A stretch of DNA of 64,000 nt, taken from Symbiodinium natans. Its lineage: Eukaryota; Sar; Dinophyceae; Suessiales; Symbiodiniaceae. The DNA is taken from the NCBI GenBank assembly GCA_905221605.1, contig CAJNDS010000469.1, positions 799,185 to 863,184 of the forward strand, given 5' to 3'. The position numbers and the translations under genes were made by a program. The notes under the pieces were generated by a model, which was not told where the DNA came from, did not search any database, and saw only the letters and a program-made list of their open reading frames with translations. Shown here piece by piece: positions 40,859 to 50,743 of this stretch. Positions within the stretch are counted from its first letter, which is position 1. The number at the start of each line of letters is the position of its first letter.

Positions 40859-41413
40859 TAGGCCTGAACAAAACTCCTGCGCCCTCGGAATTTAGGGTTT
40901 AGGGTTTAGGGGGTTCCATGTTCTCGGTTCACAGGGTTGCGGGTCGCGCCAGCCAAGGACGAGTGTACCCGAAACCCTAATACCCGAAACCCGAGCCCTA
41001 AACTGCAAGAATATTGAGGCCCACATCAGGCCTATATTAACCCCCAAAATCCAGAAGCCCTAAAGCCTTCGAAGCACTAGATCCCTAGAGCTTACAAACT
41101 CCAAAGCGCTGAAACTTGTAAGCCCTTTAATACCCCTAAACCCAACCCTAAATCCTAGACCCTAAACTTTAGACCCACCCCCCCCCCGAGCAACAACCCC
41201 TCTACAGCCGATAAAGCCCTCCGCCCTCAAGCCCCACATCGCTTATCAAAGCTAAAGCTCCAAGGCCCCAACTCCTACACACCCGCAAGCCCTAACCTAA
41301 ACCCCTCAAGCCCTGAAAGCTTGGGCCCCTAGAGTTCTAAAACCCCAAAGCCCTTAATCCTGAACCCCCCTACACCCTATAAACCCTAAATCACCCAAAC
41401 CCTGGACCCCCAG

Positions 41414-41501
41414 GAGGCCTTCGCAAAGCGACGTGGCACGTTCAATCTCGCGGAGAGCAGGGGGGACTTCGTCACCAGCTGCTGGTGCTTCACTTGCGAG
41501 G
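41414..41501 (+). CDS. Exon-like island
   Basis: acccccag|gag acceptor and GT at 41502. Open frame EAFAKRRGTFNLAESRGDFV then TSCWCFTCEG. The paired cysteines could be part of a metal site. Confidence 0.5.
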
Positions 41502-42594
41502 GTCTGGGCTTTAGGGTTTAGGGTTTAGGGTTTAGGGTTTAGGGTTTAGGGTTTAGGGTTTAGGGTTTAGGGTTTAAAGTTTAGGGTTTAGGGTTTAGGG
41601 TTTAGGGTTTAGGGTCTAGGGTCTAGGGTTTAGGGTTTAGGGCTTCAGGGGCTTTTTTTGGATCTGTTTTGTTCGCGGAGGGGGTGGGGGTTGGGGGTGG
41701 GCGGGGGTGGTAGGATACAAGGCTTCGGGCTTGAGTTGGTTTTCCATTGAAGTGACATTTACGAGAGACCTGCAGTTCCCAGGGTTTAGGGTTTAGGGTT
41801 CAGGGGGCCCATACCCTAAGCCCGCCCTCATGAACCCCACGTCAACTCCTCCATTTACAAAGGCAATATCAGAGGCAGCAACATTATCAAAGTAGCGCGC
41901 GTTGTAAAGATTCTTGTGGGTCAGATGAAGCCCCAAGGCTACGCCAAGCTCTCGCATGATTGTGAGATGCTGGCTCATTTGGAGGACTGGGGTCAAAGAG
42001 GATCAGAAAACTCATGCCTTATGCTTGCTGCTAGTGGGTTGAGGGGTTCAGCTTACCACAGCAAAAAACCTGCAACAAAGAACAAAAGGGCTGGAGCGAC
42101 ACCTACAACCGCAAAGCCTGCAGACCTCGACAGGCACTTGTCCATATCTATGCAAGACTCCTGAACGAAGGGCTTTTGCACCCCTAAACCCTTAAGCCCC
42201 AAACCCGAACCCCAAACTCGAAACCCCCCAACCTCAAACTCTGAGCCCCTCAGGCCGAAACTGTTAGGAAACCCACAATCTCAAATCCTTAAGCCCGAAG
42301 CCCTGCACACTGGCCCAGTGAAAGCCCTAACCCCTTGCGTTCGAGCTTAGGTTTGAGGGTCGACAGGGGCTTATGGGGTTTAGGGCTTATTGTGCGGCTT
42401 TGGGATCATATGCGGATAGTATATAGGGTCTTAGGTCCCTATACGTGTTTGGGAATTGCCCAACGAGCCGGACTATTCTGATGCCACCTACTGGATCTGT
42501 TCTTTTGCGAACAACCAATGGGACCCCGAAACTCAAATTATTATTTTGACTTCGAACATCCCCACCTTAGGGATTTGGATTTTTAATTTTAAGG

Positions 42595-42799
42595 CTCTGG
42601 GGTTGGGCACTCCAGGAAGTCTCTCGGGTTGGGCACTGTCTCTGGGGTTGGGCACTCCAGGAGTCTCTAGGGTTGGGCACTCCAAAAAACTCTCTGGGGT
42701 TGGGCACTCCAGGGAGTCTCTCGGGTTGGGCATTTCAGGGAGTCTGTGGGGTTGGGCACTCCAGGGAGTGTCCGGGTGGGCACTCCAGGCAGTCTCTGG
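42595..42799. repeat. 27-bp minisatellite, about eight units
   Basis: Units of ctctggggttgggcactcca plus ggaagt-like ends repeat about eight times with point differences. Both strands have an open frame across it; no gene call. Confidence 0.9.
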
Positions 42800-43810
42800 A
42801 GAAGAGTTCCGGGCGGAGAAGAGTTGAGTTAAAAATCTAACAACCCCACACCGAAGGAGGGGAAACCCCAAACCCCAAAACGCCAGAAGCACTCGGAAGC
42901 ACCAAACCCAAGCTTAAACCCCAAACCCCTTTTCAAACCTTTCTAACCCTAAACCCTAACCCTAAACCCTAAACCCTAAACCCTAAACCCTAAACCCTAA
43001 ACCCTAAACCCTAAACCCTAAACCCTAAACCCTAAACCCTAAACCCTAAACCCTAAACCCTAAACCCTTGGAAGTTCGGCGCAGGGCCTGGGGCGCCTCC
43101 CCTCCCCCCTGGCGCCCTTCTGCCTTGCCCTCCGCGCGGCGGCGGCGCCGCGCTACGCGGCGCGGCCGGCGAAGGCGCCGGTGGCGGGAGCTCAGGGGGG
43201 CGGGGGTTTAGGGTTTAGGGTTTGGGGTTTAGGGTTTAGGGCTAGGGTTTAGGGGGGGGGTAGGTCGGGGGGTTTGGGGAGCGGGTTCAGATTTGCTTTT
43301 GAGGGCTTTTGGCCGGGTTTAGAATCTAAAGCCAAGACCATGAAAACCCGAAGCCCCGGAACCTGGACTTTGCACCCTTAAAGCATCCACACCGCAGAAC
43401 AAGCCTCGAGCTGTACGCTTCAAGCCTAGAAGCCCTAGAAGCCCTGGAAGCCCTATGAACCCTAGAAGCCTTTAAGCCCCCCCAAAACCCTATGTGAAGC
43501 CCTAGAAGCCCTTTTACACCCTGCGGGGCCCTTGTGAAGCCCTTTTAAACCCTACCTAAGCCCTAAGCCCTAAACGCAAAGCCCTAGCCCTGGTCAACCT
43601 TGTTCAGCCCTATTCAACCCTATTCACCCTACTAAAACCCTATTCACCCCCATTAAACCCCTATCCAACCCTCTCCAACCCTATTCAACCCTACTAAGCC
43701 CTACTAAAACCCCTCTCAACCCTATTAAACCGCAGTCAACCCTATTCAACCTTACTAAAGCCCGATTCAACCCTGCAAAGCCCTACTAAAACCCTTCAAG
43801 CTCGAAAGAG

Positions 43811-43913
43811 GCCTTCGAGGTCCGCATCCCCGTGGGCGACAAGCGCCGGCTGCGCTTTCAGCAGCTCAGCCGTGCGCAGCTCGGATGGAGGGGCCTTGTG
43901 CGCCCCTTTTGGG
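43811..43913 (+). CDS. Exon-like island
   Basis: aaagag|gcc acceptor and GT at 43914. Open frame AFEVRIPVGDKRRLRFQQLS then RAQLGWRGLV. Strong protein-like composition; product unknown. Confidence 0.5.
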
Positions 43914-44267
43914 GTTTGGGGGTTTGGGGGTTTGGGGTTTAGGGTTTAGGGTTTGGGGTTTCGGGTCTTGGGTTTAAAGTTTAGGTTTGGGGTTTTTTGA
44001 GGGGTTTGGGGTTTAGGGTTTGGGGTTGAGGGTTTGGGGTTTAAGGTTCAGGGTTTGGGGTTGCGGGTTTGGGGTTTGGGGTTTGGGGTTTGGGGTTTGG
44101 GGTTTAGGGCCCTAAACCCCATAAAGCCTGTAAGCCATAGAAGTCCCCACCAAGCTCATGCCTCTCAGCCCTTTACGTCCTCATGAAGCCCTACAAGCCT
44201 CTATACAAACTTTCGCGACCTTGTTCGCCCCAAATCCCTAAAACCTTATATGCTATCCTGCATGGGA

Positions 44268-44352
44268 GATTCCGAAATTGGGGTACCTTCTTGGGTCCTT
44301 ATTATGCAGGAATCACTACTATTTGGAGGTTCTATAGTGAGGGCTCCCCAAA
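44268..44352. mobile_element. Small element, family C (diverged copy)
   Basis: gattccgaaattggggtacc and gggtccttattatgcaggaatcactactattt match the family body. The right end is degraded (gagggctcccc). Confidence 0.6.
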
Positions 44353-44497
44353 TATCTCTTAGATCTCTGGGTTCCTTATGATAGGGTGGCCCCTCTTATT
44401 TAGGGTACCCAAAAAAGGGACCACGATCTGGAGAACTGACCCTTTGTCCTTATAAGCCCTGGAACCTTAACGCCGGGAACCTCTCGCCCGTGGTAAG

Positions 44498-44549
44498 GCT
44501 TTGGGCCCCATCGACGCCGCGTGTCCCAGGCACCGCATCAGCAACGGAG
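44498..44549 (+). CDS. Exon-like island (short)
   Basis: gtaag|gct acceptor and gag|gtttt donor at 44550. Open frame ALGPIDAACPRHRISNG. Confidence 0.35.
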
Positions 44550-45099
44550 GTTTTGTGCTCCAAGCCTAACTGGTTTTAGGCATTTTGGAAAGCCGCCTAA
44601 ACCCGAAACCCTAAACCCTGAACCCAGAATCTCAGAATCCCGAACCCTGAACCCCTGAACCCGAAGCCTTCCCTTTTCTCAGAACCAACCTTTCGAGCAC
44701 AGAAGCAGAGCACAGCCGAAGGATCGGTCAACTGCAGTATCCGCGCCAACTAGAATCCAAAGTACGCCCTTATTCCTTTTTTGAGGGCTTCGGTTCCGGA
44801 ATAAGTCGTCTAAGACCACAAATGGTATCCTCTCTTCTCTCTCTTTGACTCACAAACCTAGCCAAGGATGCCCATGAAGTCTACGTCTATGCTTATGATT
44901 GCCTCATGTCATGGCTTAGGGAGTGCGCGCACTACCGTACTTGTACCTTCCGAAACTTTCCCCACGGTGTACCCGGAGGGTCGTCCAGCTTTGGACATCG
45001 TCTGCGCAGATGAACGCATCCCTCTTGGCCTTCCTTAAAGCCGTAGACCCTAAACCCTAAACTCTAAGCACTCTTCGCAACGATCAGCCCGCAGCCAAG

Positions 45100-45167
45100 G
45101 CCCAGCGCTGTCTCCGCACGTGGCCAGCGCTGCAGCCGATGCCTTCGGCCACATCGTGCTTGACGAG
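45100..45167 (+). CDS. Exon-like island
   Basis: ccaag|gcc acceptor and gag|gttgg donor at 45168. Open frame PALSPHVASAAADAFGHIVL then DE. Confidence 0.45.
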
Positions 45168-45619
45168 GTTGGAGTTCGCAAGCCTTTTTGAGGTCCAAGG
45201 CTTAACGGAGGTTTAGGGGTTTAGGGGTGGAGTGTTTAGGGGTTTAGGGGTTTAGGGGTTTAGGGTTGAGGGTTAAGGGTTAGGGTCCAGGTGTGGGGCT
45301 CAAAGTTTCGCTGCAGGACTTAAGATGTAGGGTTGTGCCGAAGGCTTGAGGTTTAAGAGTTCAGGGTCTTTAGGAGGCCCCCACCTGCCCCCCAAGCCAC
45401 AACCCTAAACAAAACCCTAAACCTTAAGGCTGATAGCACCATTCCCTAAACCCTCTAAACCCCTGAAAACTCAACCCCCCAACCCCTAAACTCCAGAGGC
45501 TTAAAGCGCCGATCCCGAAACCCTAAACCCTAAACCCTAAACCCTAAACCCTAAACCCTAAACCCTAAACCCTAAACCCTAAACCCTAAACCCTAAACCC
45601 TAAACCCTAAACTCCAGAG

Positions 45620-45691
45620 GTCTTGTCAGCCCTGGCGCTGGCCGCCCTGACCCAGCAGCTGCAAGAAACGACCATGCCACCCGGCCTTGAG
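45620..45691 (+). CDS. Exon-like island
   Basis: ccagag|gtc acceptor and gag|gttc donor at 45692. Exactly 24 codons: VLSALALAALTQQLQETTMP then PGLE. CCCTAAA array on the left, TTTAGGG array on the right. Confidence 0.5.
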
Positions 45692-46470
45692 GTTCAAGTT
45701 TGAGGGGTTTAGGGTTTAGGGTTTAGGGTTTAGGGTTCAGGGTTTAGGGTTTAGGGTTTAGGGTTTAGGGTTTAGGGCTGTTTAGGGTTGGTACCATGAT
45801 AATGTGGTTACTGGGCTACCAAGATGCTGAGAACCCAAAAGCGGTGTCCCAGGTATTTTCACCGAGAAGAGACTGGAACCTACCTGGTCGCGCTCTGGGA
45901 GGACTGCCCTCAGAGATGTCGCAAGGGGCTGCAACCTTGAGCCAGCAAAACCCCAGGCACCTACATAACACGCAAGCCTTGATGCTTTCGTTTGGGGGCT
46001 TAGGCAAAAAAGCTAAGATTTGAAGGGGGCATATCAGGAAAATCACATTGACAGGGAACCCTGACGGTCTAAGTCTAGGCTTTTGGGGCTACAGCTAGGG
46101 CTTAGGGCTCAGGGTGGTGCAGACAAAAAGCCTCTAAACCCGAAAGCTTCAGCCGGGCGCTCCCAAAGGACCTCCCAGCCCGAGGTTCCGAGACGTGAGG
46201 GTTCAGAGTGAAGATCCGAACGCTCAGAGCCCTGAATTGTGTTGAAACCAGAAACCACCCCCCCAAAAAAGCCCCCAAAAAGCCCCAAACTCGCCCAGCC
46301 CTCAAAACCCTTCAACACCAATTTTGGGGGACTTTCGGGTTGTGGGGTTTAGGGATTTTAGGGGGGGGTTTAGGGGTGCTTAGGGGTTTTTGGGGTTTAG
46401 GGTTTATGGGGTTCAAGGAGTTTCCGCCCAGCGGAAGCCGGGGGGAGGGGGGGGGCGGGGGGCGAAGGTT

Positions 46471-46652
46471 TGATGGGTTCCCCTAATACCCCCCCCCCCC
46501 CCCTAGGTTCCCCGCCATAATTAAGGTTATAGGGCTGACTAATGAAGTTCATTTAGGGGGGGAACCTAGCAGGGGTAGTAGCTCTAAATCCTGTAAACCC
46601 CAAACCCTAGAAAAGAGGGGGGGGGGGGTGGGTAGTAGGGAAACCCATGAAG
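46471..46652. mobile_element. Small inverted-repeat element, family E (copy)
   Basis: tgatgggttcccctaatacc at the left and ggtagtagggaaacccatga then ag at the right. It holds C and G tracts and an inner ggttccccgcc / ggggggaacct pair, so it may be two nested copies. Confidence 0.7.
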
Positions 46653-46711
46653 GATGGCCTTGCATCGCCTCTCCTTGAGCAGATCTCGGCGGAGCTGATT
46701 CAGGCCCCAGA
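46653..46711 (+). CDS. Exon-like island directly after a family E element
   Basis: Begins with G right after the AG that ends the family E element. Open frame DGLASPLLEQISAELIQAP, GT at 46712. Confidence 0.4.
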
Positions 46712-49187
46712 GTGGACACAAACCCTTATCAACCCTAAACCCTAAACCTAAACCCTAGACCCCGCACCCTAAAGAGGGGGAGGGGGGGGGTTCGGGTTCT
46801 GATGCCAGGGCTCTACGTTAAGGACTGGCTCTAGGGTTCAGGGTTCTAGGGGTTCTAGGGGTTTAGGGTGTAGGTTTTAGGGCTTAGGGTTCTGCAGTTC
46901 TAGGGCTCTCCCTCGCACTTATATAGGGGCTCAGGTTCTCGTAAACACCCCCATGAAGCCAAAAGGCACCCTTGCCATTCCTGGGGTCATGTAGGAACCC
47001 TGAAGCCCCATATCGCCCCACCCCCAAGAGCCTTAAACCCAAACCTTCAAAGCTCCTAAGCCCTCGCCCCCCCACACCCCGTAAGACTGCAAACCTTGGT
47101 TTATGAACCCCCAAACCCGTAAACCCCTAAAGCCTTAAACCCCTAAACCCCAAACCCCAAACCCCTGCACGCGTGTATATATATATATACACATACATAT
47201 ATATATATATATATACATTAGTATATAGCAATGAGGTGCTGCCGGCTCTGGCCTCGCACGAGCTGTGCGAGGTGAAAGCCTACAAGGCATGGTGACAGTT
47301 TCTGTGCCCTATACCTTTGCCAAGAGCCCTATGTTTTCCTAAACCCTAAACCCTAAACCCTAAACCCTAAACCCTAAACCCTAAGCCCTACTTGTTTGTA
47401 GGCTGCCTATGAAACCTCTGTTTGGGGTGTTTGTAATGGGAACCTACAAAAACAAGGCTTTGGATTCTTAAGGGGCTCCACCCAATTGTGTTTTTGGGTG
47501 CCGGGCTTTGGGGCACTTCGGCCCCCCGCAATCCTATCCTTTGATTTTCTGTAACTTATATATATATATATATATGTATCGGTTTTTGTTAGGGTGTAGG
47601 CTTTTGTGGTTTTAAGGTGAGGTCTACTGAGTGAGAACAGGTCTGTCGGGTAGGTCCGTTCATTTTAAGACTCTGAGGGCCGAAGGCCCTAAACCCTAAA
47701 CCCTCAAACCTAAAACCTAAACCCTCAAACCCTCAAACCCTCAAGCCCTCAAACCCTCAAACTCTCAACCCTCAACCGGCCTCAACCCCTGAATTCAGGG
47801 AGGAAGGAGGATCCTTGGGTGGAAGCCTTAGGGTTTAGGGGGTAGGGGCTTAGGGTTTAGGGGATTAGGGTTTCGGGGTTTAGGGTTTAGGGGTTTAGGG
47901 TCTAGGGGTTTAGGGTTTAGGGTTTCGGGGTTTAGGGTTTAGGGTTTAGGGTTTGGGGTTTAGGGTTTAGGGTTTGTAGCCATTCCAAAAGCCCCATGAA
48001 ACCCCCAACAGTCCTCCGACACCTAGTTCAGAGCCCCTCTTTGGCAGTTTCTAGAAAACCACCCTGGGCAGATCACGTGATGTTTCGTAAGTCTTGAACC
48101 CTGAAAACCCGAACCCCGACAATTCCCTAAACCACCCTAAGCTTAAACCTTGAACCCTGAACTCCAAACCCTGAACCCAAGAGCCACAACCTTAACCCTT
48201 AAACCCTAAACCCTAGTCCGCCCAAAAAGAAGCCCAAGGCCCTGGGCGCCGGCGCGGCGTCGCCAGGGCTTACGCCCATGGGGGCCAGCGCCGCCAAGTT
48301 GAAGAGGGGCGGCCGTTGAAGGTTAGGGTTTAGGGTTTCGGGTTTCGTGTGTAAGGTTTCTATTTTTTGGGGTTTAGGGTTTAGGGTTTAGGGTTTAATT
48401 GGGGTTTAGGGTTTAGAGTTGAGGGTGTAGGGTTTATGGTTTGAGTTTGCGGCTTCGATGGGTGAAGATTCAAGCAGTATTTAGGGACGGGGGTCTAGAG
48501 TTTAGAGTTTAAGTTTGGGGTTTGGGGTTTGGGGTTTATGACCCAAAACCCCGCTTGGGGTCCAGGAAAGTAATCAGCCCTAGGCCCTGCAACCCTAGAG
48601 ACCCTAAGCCTCCAGCCCGAGCCAAGCGATCCCCACACCTTCAAACCTCAAACCCTCAAGCCCCAAGCCCAACGAGCCAAAGCCCTTCCCCAAACCTCAA
48701 CCCTAAACCCCAAACCCTAAACCCCAAACCCCTAACACTACTCAGCCCTCTCCGAGGCGGTGCTACTGCTCTGGGTGCTCCCTGCGGACCGAGCTCCCTC
48801 AGCATTGTGGTTTGGGGGAGGGGTGGGGCGGGGGAGAGGGGGGGGGGGGTTTAGGGTTGAAGGTTTATAGGGTTTAGGGTTTAGGGTTTAGGGTTTGGGG
48901 TCTGCGGCTAGGAATTCGGGGGCGGTGTAAAGGTTTAGTGTCTCCTATGACCATTTTGGGATAAATTCGACTGTTTATCGAGTTTGGCGTCTTTGTTGCT
49001 TGTTTGCGCGTCTGGTTTCGGGCCCATGGGGTTCAGGGCTGATTGATCTCACGGATACGATTTTTCAGAGGGGCTTGAACAACTCTAAAGGCCCTCAACA
49101 CCACGGTGCCCTAACCCTAAACCCTAAACCCGAACCCTAAACCCCAAAATGCTGAAGCGTACTATAGCCGAGGACTCCCGAACCTCC

Positions 49188-49220
<33 letters not shown>

Positions 49221-49747
49221 AAAAAAATAAAACAGGAGGAAAGACTTCAAAGCCCCCCCAAGCCACCTGAAACCCCACTGAACTCCTAAAGCCATGAAGA
49301 CAGGGCTTAGGGTTTAGGGTTTAGGGTTTAGGGTTTAGGGTTTCGGGTTTAGGGTTTAGGGTTTAGGGCCCCGAAGCCGCAGGAAGAGGTGTGGCCCTCT
49401 GGTTCTGCGGCCCTCTCGCTACCGACAGCTGGTGGCTTGCAGCCCGTCCGTCTCTTGGCCTTTTTTTGGGGTTTAGGGTTTTAGGTTCAGGGTTTTGGGA
49501 TTTTGGGGTAGGGTTTAGGGTTTAGGTTTAGGGTTTAGGGTTTAGGGGTTAGGGGTTAGGGTTTAGGGTTTAGGGTTTGATGTCTCTCGCGAACTTAAAG
49601 CCCCAAAGCCCTCAACTCTATGGACTACACCCTCAATCCTTCGCCCGCCTCTACACCCCCCAACCCTAAGCGCCCCCAAAGCCCTAAACCCAAAACCCCA
49701 AACCCCAAGCCCTATACCCAGAGAAGCAGAGCCCCCAAAACGCCTCC

Positions 49748-49871
49748 AGTATAACTGTACTTCTAACCCCCCCCTATCAGCCCCTTAAGTGCCCTATATG
49801 GCTAGAAGTACAGTTATAAGTACTGTTATCATTGGCTAATGAGTACCATGAACCTCCATGCTCTGACTCAG
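49748..49871. mobile_element. Small element, family A (5'-truncated copy) ending at an exon edge
   Basis: Shares ccttaagtgccctatat, agaagtacagttataagtac and gagtaccatgaacctcca with 60723-60857. After atgctctgactcag the next base starts an open exon-like island. Confidence 0.7.
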
Positions 49872-49961
49872 ACTACGCCGCCAACCGCGCGGTACTCTGG
49901 CGCGACGACTGCGCGGAGACCGCGCCGCGCTGGTGGGCTGCGGAGCCGAGGCCGACTGAGG
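49872..49961 (+). CDS. Exon-like island directly after a family A element
   Basis: Preceded by ctcag and followed by GTTTAGGG at 49962. Open frame DYAANRAVLWRDDCAETAPR then WWAAEPRPTE (the D codon starts one base before, at the g of the acceptor, if phase requires). Confidence 0.45.
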
Positions 49962-50457
49962 GTTTAGGGTTTAGGGTTTAGGGTTTAGGGCTATGGTACG
50001 GTTCAAAGTTTGAGGAGTTTGTGGGGTGTACAGGCATAGGGTTTAGGGTTTTCGGCTTTAGGGTTTAGGGTTTTATGGTTCAGGGTTTTAGGGTTAGGGT
50101 TACAGGGTTTGGGGTTCAAGGGTTGAGGTGGCTGGGGTTTGAGTCTTGGAGTTTGCTTTCGAGGTTTCTGGTTTAATGTGTCTTTAGGGTTCGGTGTTTA
50201 GGGCCCCGCCCTTGAAGCGCGACGTGCGCCGCCCTCCCCTTAAAGCCTCTAAATTTAAACCTAAAACTCCAAACCCTAAACCTAAGCGCCAAACCCTAAA
50301 TCCGAAACCCTAGACCTGCAGGTTGGGCTACCTGCAACGTGCCATCCACCTTACCTTTCGCTTTCGGCAGCAAGAGAAAATGCGTCGCGCAGGGTCATGG
50401 GACTTGTTCCTTGAGCTTGGGGTTGAGGGTTTGGTTGCATGGGTTCAGGGTTTAGGG

Positions 50458-50678
50458 TGCGGAGCTGCAACTGGTATTGTAGAAAAGAGTTAGTGTTGAG
50501 AGTTGAAAGGGTTAATAAACCCGGAAATCATGTATGGCTCAAGACTGGGCCATGTGCCTGGTAGTAAAAGGTGAGTGCCCTGTGGTTTGGGTTTGTTGTG
50601 TGGTTGATCCAGGGAAATCAAGGGTTTCTGTTGGGGTTGACTGTTCGGTTTCTCGTCCCCCTTCGGGTTCCCCCCGTA
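50458..50678 (+). repeat. 5' LTR of RNA-binding-protein element
   Basis: 221 bp, starts TGCGGAGCTGCAACTGG and ends GGGTTCCCCCCGTA, so TG...TA rather than TG...CA. Identical by eye to 58938-59158. It contains TGGCTCAAG at 50535-50543, the same as the last nine bases of the dinoflagellate spliced leader. Confidence 0.95.
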
Positions 50679-50692
50679 GGTTATGAGCCCAA
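50679..50692 (+). promoter_or_regulatory. Primer-binding site, half-tRNA-Met type
   Basis: GGTTATGAGCCCAA abuts the LTR. Its complement, TTGGGCTCATAACC, is the anticodon stem-loop of a methionine tRNA (loop CTCATAA with the CAT anticodon). Drosophila copia is known to prime from a 5' half of initiator tRNA-Met at an equivalent position. Confidence 0.75.
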
Positions 50693-50743
50693 ATTAGGTT
50701 CCCTGCGGTTTGTGTTTCGGCTTTAGGGTGGAAGTTTGAAGCC

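Noticed and set aside
42595-42799. CRISPR-like array
   Set aside because: Units are contiguous 27-bp tandem repeats with no unique spacers; eukaryotic minisatellite.
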